From DTU015 sp964641455 (GTDB lineage Bacteria > Bacillota > Sulfobacillia > Fermentithermobacillales > Fermentithermobacillaceae): a DNA stretch of 34,165 bases. The stretch's first letter is position 1; every line of letters starts with the position of its first letter. Under the pieces are notes generated by a model, which was not told where the DNA came from, made no database searches, and saw nothing but the letters and a program-made list of their open reading frames with translations. Positions 6,053 through 15,515 of the stretch are shown in pieces. The stretch spans positions 1-34,165 of the forward strand of contig CAZXLH010000024.1 in assembly GCA_964641455.1 (NCBI GenBank), written 5' to 3'. The translations under genes were made by a program, and so were the position numbers.

Positions 6053-7639
6053 TTATGTTGTTTTGTTCGGGCCGCCAAACCCACCTAATAAATTTCTCAA
6101 AAACGGTATGCTCTCAACATCTTTTTTTGTTATAACGCCCATGACTATGATGAGAATTCCATAGATAATAATACCGGCGGCTATGGATATTATAGTAGCC
6201 CATTGCCATGAAATCATGGTTTGCGCCTTTGCGTATCCAAATCCGACCACCATAGACATTATCGCTGATGAAAACGATATCTTAAAGATACTCACAACAT
6301 TTATTACGTTGCCCAACTCTTTGTCTATTGCCCAAAGGTTTAGCAAAGCGGCAACGCCAAAGTGAAAAGTAGTTGCAATGCTCGCGCCAATAATATTTAA
6401 TGACGGCCTGGAAACAAGCACATATGTTAAAACTGCCTTCACCAATGCAGCCCATGTTAAATTAATCAAAGGAATTTTTAGTTTCCCTAATCCTTGCAGG
6501 ATTCCCGAAGTTACCTGTTGCAGTGCAAGGAAAAACACTGCCGGCGCCAGAGGCCTAAGTGCATTTCCAATGCCAGGATCGTTAAAGAGTAAGCGGGGAA
6601 TTGGGTAAGCCAGCACATATAAACCCATAGCGGCAGGAAGTGCCAGCGCTGATGTAATAACCAAAGCTTTTTCAACCCGTCTGGTAATGCCTTTGATGTC
6701 CCGCAATATAGCGGCACCTGATATAGAAGGTACTAACGCTACTTGAAGTGCGCCTGTAAAAATCGTGGGAATATTCAACAGCGGAAAAGCTCCGCCTGTC
6801 AACTGCCCGAACAGCCGTGTTGCATCGTCAGGTGAAATTCCCGCAACCTGTAAACGTCCGGGCACAATCCCCAAGTCAATAAGCTCGGTTATGCCAAATA
6901 CAGCCGAAGCCAAAGATACGGGTACAGCTATAGAAATCACTTGCCTGGCAATGCTCAACCATGAATCGCTTGATTTACTGCCGTTGCCTGCAGCCCAATC
7001 TTTGACACGCATCCAGTAAGCAATTCCTATGTACAAAACTCCTGTCAACGCCCCTGCCACAGCACCGAAAGTAGCTCCTGATGCTGCATACTCAATACCT
7101 TTTGGCAACAAAGCCACACCCAAGGTATACATAGTCACAAGCCTGCCAATTTGCTCTAACACTTGGGAGGCGGCAGGAGCGTTCATCTCTTCTATACCCT
7201 GGAACCAACCGCGCAAAGCCGACAAAACAGCCGCCATGAAGAGAGCAGGCGAAATGGCCGCTATAGAAAGCCGGGCCCTGGGGTCTTTCGCCATGTTAGT
7301 GGCAATCCACCCTGACATGGAATACAAAACTACAGATGCCAAAAGCCCCAAAACAGTCACAAGGACAAAAGACACCCTGAAAACCCTGCGTGCTTCATCG
7401 TATTGCCTGAGAATCCATTTCTCGGCCACCGCCTTGGAAATGGCTACGTTTAAGCCTGCAGAAGAAACAGTGAACATTATCGCATAAATGGGATAGGCAT
7501 ACTGATAAAGCCCAATGCCTTCGCTGCCCAAAATAGAGTAGAGAGGAATACGATACACGGCGCCTATGATCTTGACTATAAAACCGGCAAAAGCAAGGGT
7601 AAATGCACCCTTAATAAATCGTGTATCTTTGTTGTTCAT
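6053..7639 (-). CDS. SpoVB/YabM-type polysaccharide (lipid-linked precursor) flippase
   Basis: A 528-residue polytopic membrane protein of the MOP/PST superfamily, with about 14 hydrophobic segments and the family N-terminus (FIKGAFTLAFAGFIVKIIGA, then YRIPLYSILGSEGIGLYQYA). Members move lipid-linked sugar or peptidoglycan precursors across the cytoplasmic membrane. SpoVB acts in spore cortex synthesis. The position between spoVT and mazG is that of yabM in Bacillus, so this is the yabM orthologue rather than spoVB itself. The ATG follows an AAAGGGGCGG tract. Upstream is the hairpin that ends spoVT. The exact substrate cannot be read from the sequence. Confidence 0.88.
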   Translation of the reverse strand: MNNKDTRFIKGAFTLAFAGFIVKIIGAVYRIPLYSILGSEGIGLYQYAYPIYAIMFTVSSAGLNVAISKAVAEKWILRQYDEARRVFRVSFVLVTVLGLLASVVLYSMSGWIATNMAKDPRARLSIAAISPALFMAAVLSALRGWFQGIEEMNAPAASQVLEQIGRLVTMYTLGVALLPKGIEYAASGATFGAVAGALTGVLYIGIAYWMRVKDWAAGNGSKSSDSWLSIARQVISIAVPVSLASAVFGITELIDLGIVPGRLQVAGISPDDATRLFGQLTGGAFPLLNIPTIFTGALQVALVPSISGAAILRDIKGITRRVEKALVITSALALPAAMGLYVLAYPIPRLLFNDPGIGNALRPLAPAVFFLALQQVTSGILQGLGKLKIPLINLTWAALVKAVLTYVLVSRPSLNIIGASIATTFHFGVAALLNLWAIDKELGNVINVVSIFKISFSSAIMSMVVGFGYAKAQTMISWQWATIISIAAGIIIYGILIIVMGVITKKDVESIPFLRNLLGGFGGPNKTT

Positions 7640-7703
7640 CTGTGGTGACCGCCCCTTTCCAATTAATGGCTATCACCTGGGTTTCTCTCAAATTATAAAT
7701 GAA

Positions 7704-7724
7704 AGGTGGCATTTAATGCCACCT
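7704..7724 (-). terminator. Hairpin after spoVT
   Basis: AGGTGGCATT and AATGCCACCT form a perfect 10-bp inverted repeat around one base, followed on the minus strand by TTTCATTTATAATTT. The T tract is interrupted, so termination may be partial and allow read-through to the flippase gene. Confidence 0.6.
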
Positions 7725-7774
7725 CAGTTTAGCGCTTTTGTACCAAAATACAGAAAATATTGAGGCAGAAACCT

Positions 7775-8335
7775 TTATTCTTCCATCTGTTTGGCCAAAA
7801 ACCCAGCCGCCGTCTCCGTCAGTTTGAGTTCTACCTCACCAATGGCCTCGTCAGGTTCCTTTGTACATATAATGACAGCGCCAATCGGATCTCCCTCGGC
7901 AACAATCGGCGCTATGACCTCAGATGTGAACTTGCAGCCTGCATCATCCTCAGTTATGCACTCCTTGCAATAACGGTCCTCACCTGGCTTCGTAATCAAA
8001 ACAGGTTTTCTGTCTTCCATTATCCTCTCTATTGCCGGAGAAATTCTTTTGTCGAGGAACTCCTTCTTCGGGGCGCCTGATACTGCAATAATTGTATCTC
8101 TGTCTGCAATCATTGCAATTTTGCCGGTTGCCTCTGCAAGAGAGTCTGCATATTCACGGGCAAAGTCACCTAATTCCCCTATTGGAGAATACTTTTTCAA
8201 GATCACTTCGCCGTCTCTGTCAACAAATATCTCTAAGGGATCTCCTTCACGTATTCTTAGGGTACGCCTTATCTCTTTTGGTATAACCACTCTTCCAAGA
8301 TCATCAATTCTTCTTACTATACCGGTTGCTTTCAA
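7775..8335 (-). CDS. spoVT: Stage V sporulation transcription regulator SpoVT
   Basis: A 186-residue forespore regulator. The N-terminal AbrB-type swapped-hairpin DNA-binding domain (1-50: KATGIVRRIDDLGRVVIPKE, then IRRTLRIREGDPLEIFVD) is followed by a GAF-like domain (about 56-182), the SpoVT architecture at its usual length. It modulates sigma-G-dependent genes for spore coat and germination in Bacillus. The start is TTG (8333-8335) preceded by a GGGGGTGG ribosome binding site. A sigma-G-type promoter lies at 8378-8408. It sits between mfd and the yabM-like gene, the conserved order. It is strong evidence that the organism sporulates. Confidence 0.95.
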   Translation of the reverse strand: MKATGIVRRIDDLGRVVIPKEIRRTLRIREGDPLEIFVDRDGEVILKKYSPIGELGDFAREYADSLAEATGKIAMIADRDTIIAVSGAPKKEFLDKRISPAIERIMEDRKPVLITKPGEDRYCKECITEDDAGCKFTSEVIAPIVAEGDPIGAVIICTKEPDEAIGEVELKLTETAAGFLAKQMEE

Positions 8336-8377
8336 CTCAGTACCACCCCCTTCGGCTAACTCGAACTCATCTTTTGC

Positions 8378-8408
8378 TAGTATATAGGTGTTTTGAAATC
8401 GTTATTCA
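8378..8408 (-). promoter_or_regulatory. Sigma-G (forespore) promoter of spoVT
   Basis: On the minus strand TGAATA (8403-8408), 18-bp spacer, TATACTA (8378-8384). This fits the published Bacillus sigma-G pattern (TGNATA / CATACTA, 17-18 bp) at all but one position. The -35 hexamer shares bases with the mfd stop codon (8406-8408). SpoVT is a known sigma-G target, which supports the call. Confidence 0.7.
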
Positions 8409-11400
8409 CCTTGAAGACAGTTCTTTAGCCAAAGTGATACCCTTCTTGAGTACCTCATCAGGTGATTTGTAAGACAGCACCATTGTCAAAGTGGAAGTTC
8501 TGTCATCTAAAGATACTTCAGGAAATTTCTTTCTAAGCATGGGAAGTTTGTCAAAAGGAAATGCATGGGGAACCTGAATTTTGAAACCCAGCCGTTGCTT
8601 TGCCAAGACAAGATCTTCAGTAGATAGAGATACCTGTGTTATTCCAAGTAAAGAGCACATTACTCTCAGACGGGCTACATCTAAAAGATTTTTCGCCTTA
8701 TGCGGTAAATCCCCGTACCTGTCTTCTAGCTCAAACTCAATGTCTGCGAGTATGTCCAGGCTTTCTGCTCCTGCAACCCTTTTGTAAAAAGTAAATCGCT
8801 CCTTAGGGTTGGCAATGTAAGAGCCGGGGAGATAAGCGTCACACGGAATTTCGACCGAAGCAATGATTCTTTCTGGTTTTTCGTCTTCCACGCCTCGCAA
8901 AGTGCTTACAGCTTTTTCAAGAAGCCTGATATACATATCATAGCCAACCATATCCATGAATCCATGCTGCTCCGGCCCAAGAAGATTCCCTGCTCCGCGA
9001 ATCTCTAAATCGCGCATGGCAAGTTTGTAACCAGACCCCATGGCGGCAAAATCTCTCAAAGCAGTAAGCCTTTGCTCTGCTTCTACAGTCAAACTCTTAT
9101 CAGGCCTGTATGTAAAATATGCGTAAGCAATCCTGTTGGAACGGCCGACTCTGCCCCTGAGTTGATACAATTGAGCCAGTCCAAGCCTGTCTGCATCTTC
9201 TACAATCAGTGTATTCACATTAGGAATATCAAGCCCTGATTCAATAATGGTTGTAGAAATCAGAACATCGAACCTCCCCTGCAAAAAGTCCTGCATAGTT
9301 GCAGCAAGTTCCTGCTCTCTCATTTTCCCATGGCCTACTGCAATCCTGGCTTCAGGAACACACGATTGCACTCGATGAACTGCACGGGATATTGAATGAA
9401 CCCGGTTGTGAACATAAAACACCTGTCCGCCCCTACGCATTTCCCGTCGTATAGCTTGAGATATCAGAGAAGAATTATAGGGCACAACATACGTTTCTAC
9501 AGGAAACCGCCCTTCAGGCGGGGTTTCGATAAGGCTCACATCTCTAATGCCTGTAAGGGCCATATTAAGCGTCCTCGGGATTGGCGTAGCGGTTAGGGTT
9601 AATACGTCACAGGTCTCAGCAATTTGCTTCAATCGTTCTTTTTGAGCCACTCCAAACCTGTGCTCTTCATCAACTATCAAGAGGCCCAGGTCATAAAACT
9701 TTATGTCTTTACTCAAAAGCCTGTGAGTTCCAATTACTATGTCTACCGCGCCTAAGGCAACATCTTCGATAATTTTGGCTTGCTCCCGTGCTGAACGGAA
9801 ACGGCTCAGCACCTCTATCAATACCGGGTAATCTGCAAACCGCCTGCTGAACGTAGCGTAGTGTTGCTCTGCAAGAATAGTAGTCGGAACCAGCACCGCA
9901 ACTTGTTTAGAGTCCATAATGGCCTTGAACGCAACTCTCATTGCTACTTCAGTTTTGCCATAACCTACATCTCCACAAAGAAGACGGTCCATAGGATAGC
10001 CTTTTTCCATGTCCATCTTGATCTCTTGTGTAGCGGCAGCCTGATCTTCAGTATCCTCATATTCAAATTCTTCTTCAAACTGTGTTTGCCAGAGTGTATC
10101 TGCAGAGAAAGCATAGCCTTTCCTTGATTTTCTCTTGGCTTCAAGCATCAAAAGCTTGCGTGCCATATCTTCAACAGACTTTTTAACCCGCGCCTTTACG
10201 CGTTGCCATTCGCCTGTGCCAAGCCTGTGCAAAGAAGGCCGGGTTCCTGCAGGCCCAACATATTTTTCCACCAGGTCGACCTGGTCGGTTGGCACATAAA
10301 GCGCATCGTTGGCAGCATAACGAATATGAAGATAGTCTCTTGTGGCCCCGTTAACAGTCATGTTTTTAATACCCATGAACTGCCCTACCCCATGATTAAC
10401 GTGGACAACGTAATCTCCGGGAGACAATTCCCGCCAATCCAATGCAACCCGTTTTCGAGCCCTCTTGCGTGTTTTGCGGCGTACCTTGGTTTGGCCATAC
10501 AGCTCGGTTTCAGTAAACACCGATAATTTTACGGGCACACAGTTAAAACCGCTTTCACCGCTTCCCAGGGAAAGAGTGATAATTGCCGGCTCAGGCTCAC
10601 TTACAATATTTTCCTCAAGCGCGACCCAAAAGCCTTCTTTCTCCAGCCATCTTCTGAGCACATCCCGCCTTTCTTGATTGCCTGCCAAAACTACAACTCT
10701 TTGCCTGTCCGATACAAGCTGCTTTAACTCAGAAACCATCTCCGGCCACCGGCCTGCAAAACCAACTTGAAGCGTGGTATCAGATTCAATAAGTTCTTTC
10801 GGGCGAAGTTCACGGTAAGCACCGGGAAACAACGCAAATACAACGCTGCTTCCAGATAAATACGATTCAACCAGTGAAACAGGAAAGTAGATTGAAGTAT
10901 CTTGCGACTCCATAGCCCCTGCTATGATTCGAGCCGAAGCAATTTCCAGCCCTATTCTTTCAAACTCTTCCAAAGCGTCCCGGCAATTATTGTACTCGTC
11001 GACCACTACAATAGGAGGCTCGGAAAAATAGTCAAAAACCGTGGTTCCGGCACCGTCGCGATTATTACCGCCGGTTATAGGGCCGTCTATGGCAGGAACC
11101 AAAAATGCCTCATCAACAACCTGAATAGATACCTGAGTTTCAGGATCGAATGTTCTAATTGAATCAATCTCATCGTAAAAGAACTCAATTCGCAACGGGT
11201 AGTCTGCAATTGGAGGAAAAACGTCCAGTATCCCGCCTCGTAATGCAGCCTCGCCTTTGTTCTCTACCGATGAAACCCGGTCATAGCCATATGTAACCAG
11301 TGTTCTTATGAGTTCGTCAGGAAGCAATTGCGAGCCTACATGCAACCTCATACAACCTTTTTCAAAAGTTTGAGTTGGCATGAGTTTCCTTAACAAAGCA

Positions 11401-11783
11401 GTAACCGGCATCACCAACACAGGCGGGGAAGTTTGATTCTCGTTTAAGAGCAATTGAGACAGGCACGACACCCTCATCCACAAAGATTCCCTGTTATCAT
11501 CAGTTTCAAAAGGCATAACCTCGCGTGCAGGAAACAGTGCTACTTTATCCTGGCCTATAAGATCGCCCAGATCCCGAACTGAGGTCACAGCTTCTTCAGG
11601 TTTGGAGTAAACCAGTATCATAGGCCTGGCTGTTTGCCGATATATCGTTGCAGAATAAAAAGTACGCGCATACCCCTGAGCACCGATTAGCAAGGCAGGG
11701 GTTTGTCCCTGAGAAATAGCATGAGTAACCCTTGTAGCACTGCTACATTTTGAGAAAAACTCCAAAAGCCCTGGGTGAGGCAT
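8406..11783 (-). CDS. mfd: Transcription-repair coupling factor Mfd
   Basis: A 1125-residue DNA translocase that removes stalled RNA polymerase from lesions and recruits UvrA. Domains in order: UvrB-like N-terminal region (about 1-330), RNA-polymerase-interaction (CarD-like) domain with GDYVVHVNHGVGQFMGI (about 455-525), RecG-like helicase with Walker A GDVGYGKTE (near 605), DEEHRFG (near 704) and TATPIPRT, and a C-terminal TRCF domain. Length matches the family. The ATG (11781-11783) overlaps the pth stop by one base (TAATG), giving translational coupling. It is the pth-mfd pair typical of Firmicutes. Confidence 0.97.
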   Translation of the reverse strand: MPHPGLLEFFSKCSSATRVTHAISQGQTPALLIGAQGYARTFYSATIYRQTARPMILVYSKPEEAVTSVRDLGDLIGQDKVALFPAREVMPFETDDNRESLWMRVSCLSQLLLNENQTSPPVLVMPVTALLRKLMPTQTFEKGCMRLHVGSQLLPDELIRTLVTYGYDRVSSVENKGEAALRGGILDVFPPIADYPLRIEFFYDEIDSIRTFDPETQVSIQVVDEAFLVPAIDGPITGGNNRDGAGTTVFDYFSEPPIVVVDEYNNCRDALEEFERIGLEIASARIIAGAMESQDTSIYFPVSLVESYLSGSSVVFALFPGAYRELRPKELIESDTTLQVGFAGRWPEMVSELKQLVSDRQRVVVLAGNQERRDVLRRWLEKEGFWVALEENIVSEPEPAIITLSLGSGESGFNCVPVKLSVFTETELYGQTKVRRKTRKRARKRVALDWRELSPGDYVVHVNHGVGQFMGIKNMTVNGATRDYLHIRYAANDALYVPTDQVDLVEKYVGPAGTRPSLHRLGTGEWQRVKARVKKSVEDMARKLLMLEAKRKSRKGYAFSADTLWQTQFEEEFEYEDTEDQAAATQEIKMDMEKGYPMDRLLCGDVGYGKTEVAMRVAFKAIMDSKQVAVLVPTTILAEQHYATFSRRFADYPVLIEVLSRFRSAREQAKIIEDVALGAVDIVIGTHRLLSKDIKFYDLGLLIVDEEHRFGVAQKERLKQIAETCDVLTLTATPIPRTLNMALTGIRDVSLIETPPEGRFPVETYVVPYNSSLISQAIRREMRRGGQVFYVHNRVHSISRAVHRVQSCVPEARIAVGHGKMREQELAATMQDFLQGRFDVLISTTIIESGLDIPNVNTLIVEDADRLGLAQLYQLRGRVGRSNRIAYAYFTYRPDKSLTVEAEQRLTALRDFAAMGSGYKLAMRDLEIRGAGNLLGPEQHGFMDMVGYDMYIRLLEKAVSTLRGVEDEKPERIIASVEIPCDAYLPGSYIANPKERFTFYKRVAGAESLDILADIEFELEDRYGDLPHKAKNLLDVARLRVMCSLLGITQVSLSTEDLVLAKQRLGFKIQVPHAFPFDKLPMLRKKFPEVSLDDRTSTLTMVLSYKSPDEVLKKGITLAKELSSR

Positions 11784-12385
11784 TACGTATTCTCATACTC
11801 CTCAACAGTCAAATTGCGGTTGTATTGATTCATTGCCTGGCCAAGGCCTGAGGCCAGTGAATAAAGGGCGGCATTTGCTGCAACATCTATTACAGAGGAA
11901 AGCAAATCACCATCTTCAAAAGAGGTTAATACATATTCAGCAGGATCAATATCCGAATCAGGCCTTCCTATACCAACCTTCAACCTGGAAAAGTCACAGG
12001 TGCCTATGAAGTCTATGATAGACTGAATTCCCCTATGCCCTCCGGAACTGCCTTTTCGCTTAAACCGGAGCCTACCAAAGGGTATATCCAAATCATCATG
12101 AACTACCAGCATATCTGTGGATAGGATTGGGAAATCCGTCAAGATTTCCGCTACGGCAATACCACTCCTGTTCATATAGGTCCCAGGCTTAGCCAGCAAA
12201 ACCTTAACAGGCCGGCTCTCATTGGAACTATCAGCGATGGTTCCCAAAGCAACGCTGCTAAACCCTTTCTCCGAAAACCCAAGATTGAGTTTTTGGCTTA
12301 TCCGGTCAAGGACCATAAAACCAATATTATGCCTTGTAGAGGCATATCGCCTTCCCGGATTACCCAGTCCTATCACACATTTCAT
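11783..12385 (-). CDS. pth: Peptidyl-tRNA hydrolase
   Basis: Releases peptides from peptidyl-tRNA dropped by the ribosome. Counting from the chosen start, the family motif KCVIGLGNPGRRYASTRHNI gives the substrate-binding Asn9 and catalytic His19. Downstream are MNRSG, HDDLD and the SSGGHRG loop. An in-frame GTG at 12397 would add four residues, but that GTG lies inside AGGTGG. This is a good ribosome binding site for the ATG at 12383-12385, so I take the ATG (200 residues). It is coupled to mfd by a TAATG overlap and follows the L25 gene by about 30 bp, in one operon. Confidence 0.96.
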   Translation of the reverse strand: MKCVIGLGNPGRRYASTRHNIGFMVLDRISQKLNLGFSEKGFSSVALGTIADSSNESRPVKVLLAKPGTYMNRSGIAVAEILTDFPILSTDMLVVHDDLDIPFGRLRFKRKGSSGGHRGIQSIIDFIGTCDFSRLKVGIGRPDSDIDPAEYVLTSFEDGDLLSSVIDVAANAALYSLASGLGQAMNQYNRNLTVEEYENT

Positions 12386-12415
12386 ACAACCGGCCACCTA
12401 ACTTCATATCGCTTG

Positions 12416-13072
12416 CTACTCGACAATTTCAGGCTCATCTTCTTCAGGAGAATCTTCCGGAGATTCTTCTTCGCCTTCAAGCGCAAATTCTTCTTCTTCC
12501 TCTTCTTCTTCCTCTTCAATAATCGTAGGCACCGATACAACCGCTATGACTTCTTCAGGATCGGTAACCATGGTGACATCCTCAGGCATCTCCAAATCCC
12601 CTGCAAGTAACGTTTCCCCGTGTTCCATCTCAGCCACATTTACCACAAACTCATCGGGAATGTCCTTAGGCAGGCATTCCACAGTTATTTCCCTAAGCTG
12701 CCGCTCCAAAATCAAGCCCTGGTTGGTGATCTGTTTTTCGCCAAGCAGCACAATAGGAATCTCGATCTTGAGTGTCTCTGTCAAAGAAATCTTGTGGAAA
12801 TCCATATGGACAATTTGCCCTGTTACAGGGTTGCGGTCTATTGACTGCACCATTACGGCATCATCCAGGCCTGCACCTTCGACCTTAAGCCGGTGAAGAT
12901 GGCCCATGCCTTTGACCAAAATCTTCTTAACCTCAGTAGGTTCCAAACTTATTGGTGTAGAATCAATATCTTTCCCGTAAACAATAGCGGGAATTAATCC
13001 CTGTCGCCTATAATCCTTGACAGCGCTCTTACCTGTATTTCTTGTCTTTGCCAAAATCGCTTCTTGTCCCAA
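12416..13072 (-). CDS. rplY: Ribosomal protein L25 / general stress protein Ctc (long form)
   Basis: A TL5/Ctc-type L25 that binds 5S rRNA. It has an N-terminal L25 domain (DYRRQGLIPAIVYGKDIDST; later QSIDRNPVTGQIVHMDFHKI), a C-terminal beta domain, and a very acidic tail containing ten consecutive Glu residues. The open frame extends to an ATG at 13150, but those residues are read across the end of prs in another frame. A ribosome binding site GGAAAGGA precedes GTG (13079-13081) and TTG (13070-13072). Spacing favours the TTG, giving 218 residues, although the start is not certain. It lies between prs and pth as in Bacillus ctc. Confidence 0.9.
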   Translation of the reverse strand: MGQEAILAKTRNTGKSAVKDYRRQGLIPAIVYGKDIDSTPISLEPTEVKKILVKGMGHLHRLKVEGAGLDDAVMVQSIDRNPVTGQIVHMDFHKISLTETLKIEIPIVLLGEKQITNQGLILERQLREITVECLPKDIPDEFVVNVAEMEHGETLLAGDLEMPEDVTMVTDPEEVIAVVSVPTIIEEEEEEEEEEFALEGEEESPEDSPEEDEPEIVE

Positions 13073-13115
13073 TAACGTCACATCCTTTCCAACTTCCAAC
13101 AACAACTGATTAATT

Positions 13116-14063
13116 TCACCGGAACATGCTCGAAATAGACCTGCCTTCATGAATCCTCACAATGGCGTCACCTAACAGCGGTGCCACAGAAATAACTTCT
13201 ACCATAGATTCCATTGACTTTGCAATAGGTATTGTATTAGTTACTATAAGTTGATCAAGTTTGGCATCAGGTATGTTAAGTGGTGCCCTCCCGGAGAATA
13301 CAGGATGCGTTGCACATGCCATTACAGAAGACGCACCCTTTTCACGCAGAGCCTTGGCTGCCTGAACAATACTTCCTCCGGTATCAATCATGTCATCCAG
13401 CAAAATAGCGTTTTTGCCTGAAACGTTTCCTACAACGTTCATCACTTCAGCTACGTTAGGTTCAGGGCGTCTCTTATCGATGAACGCTACAGGAGCGCCT
13501 AACCGCTCAGCCATATCCCTCGCTCTGGCAATTCCTCCTGCATCAGGAGATACAATCACTACATCGGAAAGTGATTGCCCGTTAAAATAATCAGCTAAAA
13601 GGGGTACAGCAGTAAGGTGGTCCACAGGTATGTCAAAAAATCCCTGAATCTGCCCTGCATGAAGATCCATAGTCAGGATTCGGTCTACACCTGCCGTAAC
13701 AAGAAGATTCGCTACAAGTTTAGCGGTTATAGGCTCTCTGCCCCGGGTTTTCCTGTCTTGACGGGCATACCCGTAAAACGGGATAACAGCTGTTATCCTG
13801 CTTGCTGAGGCCCGCCTCAAAGCATCAATGATAATCAGAAGCTCCATAAGATTATCGTTCACAGGATCAGAGGTAGGCTGTACTACAAAAACGTCTGTGC
13901 CTCTTACATTTTCATTAATGATAACCTTGATTTCACCGTTAGAGAATTTGTTGACCTCTATAGCTCCAACTTCTGTTCCGATACAGTTACATATTTCAGC
14001 TGCCAAAACCTTGTTTGAGTTTCCTGAAAATACTTTTAACTTGTTATCACCGTAAGGCGACAC
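13116..14063 (-). CDS. prs: Ribose-phosphate pyrophosphokinase (PRPP synthetase)
   Basis: A 315-residue enzyme making PRPP from ribose 5-phosphate and ATP, the entry to purine, pyrimidine, NAD, His and Trp synthesis. The ATP site and flexible-loop residues are present (FYGYARQDRKTRGREPITAK; DLHAGQIQGFF, with His135). PRPP loop LLDDMIDTGGS is at 221-231 and SPDAGG at 172-177. Length is canonical class I. The GTG start (14061-14063) is 7 nt after AGGAGGT. It is only 12 bp downstream of glmU and overlaps nothing, in the conserved glmU-prs-ctc-pth order. Confidence 0.97.
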   Translation of the reverse strand: MSPYGDNKLKVFSGNSNKVLAAEICNCIGTEVGAIEVNKFSNGEIKVIINENVRGTDVFVVQPTSDPVNDNLMELLIIIDALRRASASRITAVIPFYGYARQDRKTRGREPITAKLVANLLVTAGVDRILTMDLHAGQIQGFFDIPVDHLTAVPLLADYFNGQSLSDVVIVSPDAGGIARARDMAERLGAPVAFIDKRRPEPNVAEVMNVVGNVSGKNAILLDDMIDTGGSIVQAAKALREKGASSVMACATHPVFSGRAPLNIPDAKLDQLIVTNTIPIAKSMESMVEVISVAPLLGDAIVRIHEGRSISSMFR

Positions 14064-14075
14064 TGAACTTACCTC

Positions 14076-15491
14076 CTAATCGGACTTCTGTTTGCGCTTG
14101 GCTACCCATCCTTCTTTGTTCGTTTGCCTTTCTCTGGCGATGCCCAATGCCTCATCAGGTACATCACCGATTATTGTAGAGCCTGCAGCAACATATGCTC
14201 TTTTCCCGATCCTGACCGGAGCAACCAAATTAGCGTTGCAACCAATGAACGCATTTTCTCCTATGACCGTCCTGTGCTTTCTTAGCCCATCATAGTTTAC
14301 AATAACAGTTCCTGCACCTATATTAACTCTGGGCCCCACAAAACTGTCACCTAAATACGAATGATGACTCACCTTGGACCCCGTCCCTATCTTCGAATTC
14401 TTAATCTCGGCAAAATTACCCACCAGCACATTGGCCTCAATTACAGTGTCAGGCCTTATATGTGAGTATGGGCCAATCTGTACATTTTGCTTAATTTCTG
14501 ACTGTTCAATCACTGAATACCATACTTTGCTATTATCACCAACCAAAGAGTCAATAATCTCAGTATGCGGGCCAATAGTGCACCCTTGGCCAATATTTGT
14601 TGCTCCCCTGAGAACAGTGCCTGGTTCTATAACCGTATCTGTACCTATTTCAACACCGAAATCTACATAAGTGTTTTTTGGGTCGCGAATCGTGACCCCG
14701 GACAAACACAAATTCCTCAAAATATCTTCCCTAAGGCGTGACTCGGCGACAGCCAAAGCGTACCTATCGTTTACACCCTGGACAATTGAAACATCGTGCA
14801 ACATTAGGGAAGAAATTGTGCAACCGTCTTTTGCGCCTTTTTCAACAATGTCAGTAAGATAGAATTCTTGTTTGGCGTTTTGATCAGTCAGCCCTGACAA
14901 AAGGCTTCCTAAAAGATTATTGTTGACAATATATATACCTGCATTTATCTCTCTTAAATGTTTGTCCTCAGGCAAGAGATCGTTGGCCTCTGTTATTCCT
15001 AACACATTACCCGCATCATCCCTGCGTATGCGTCCATAATCGCCTGGATCGTCAACTAATGCAGTGATAAGTGACACCTCCGCTTGGTTTGAAACGTGGC
15101 ATTGGACAAATTCACCAAGCATTTTTCCGGTAACAAGCGGGGTATCGCCACACAAAATCATCACGTAGTCACAATCATCAGGTATGCAATCCTGAGCACA
15201 TGCCACAGCATGGCCTGTCCCTCTCCTATGTGATTGCCATGCAAATTCAACACGGTCACCCATGGCATTATCCCTGGCCCAACCAGCCATAATCCGGTTA
15301 GACACCTGCTCACCCTTATGGCCTATCACAACTACAATCTTCTCAGGCTCAACCTCAGAGGCAGCATCGAGAATATAGTTGATCATTGGCCGCCCGCAAA
15401 TCGGAAAAAGAACCTTGGGTGTATTCGATTTCATCCGCGTGCCTTCACCGGCTGCAAGTATAACCACTGAAATCTTGGGTTTATGGATCAT
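14076..15491 (-). CDS. glmU: Bifunctional GlmU (N-acetylglucosamine-1-phosphate uridyltransferase / glucosamine-1-phosphate acetyltransferase)
   Basis: Makes UDP-GlcNAc for peptidoglycan in two steps. The N-terminal nucleotidyltransferase domain has LAAGEGTRM at residues 12-20 and GRPM after it. From about residue 255 the protein is a left-handed beta-helix of hexapeptide repeats with the acetyltransferase motif SHHSYLGDS and NYDG. The frame can be extended to a GTG at 15506, but GGGAGAG between that GTG and the ATG at 15489-15491 is the ribosome binding site, so I use the ATG (471 residues). It is flanked by prs and by an NTP-transferase-like gene. Confidence 0.96.
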   Translation of the reverse strand: MIHKPKISVVILAAGEGTRMKSNTPKVLFPICGRPMINYILDAASEVEPEKIVVVIGHKGEQVSNRIMAGWARDNAMGDRVEFAWQSHRRGTGHAVACAQDCIPDDCDYVMILCGDTPLVTGKMLGEFVQCHVSNQAEVSLITALVDDPGDYGRIRRDDAGNVLGITEANDLLPEDKHLREINAGIYIVNNNLLGSLLSGLTDQNAKQEFYLTDIVEKGAKDGCTISSLMLHDVSIVQGVNDRYALAVAESRLREDILRNLCLSGVTIRDPKNTYVDFGVEIGTDTVIEPGTVLRGATNIGQGCTIGPHTEIIDSLVGDNSKVWYSVIEQSEIKQNVQIGPYSHIRPDTVIEANVLVGNFAEIKNSKIGTGSKVSHHSYLGDSFVGPRVNIGAGTVIVNYDGLRKHRTVIGENAFIGCNANLVAPVRIGKRAYVAAGSTIIGDVPDEALGIARERQTNKEGWVAKRKQKSD

Positions 15492-15515
15492 CTCAATCTC
15501 TCCCACGGTATTATA

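Noticed and set aside
13073..13150. N-terminal extension of L25 to the ATG at 13150
   Set aside because: It reads across the last 35 bp of prs in another frame and does not resemble L25. A ribosome binding site points to a start near 13072.
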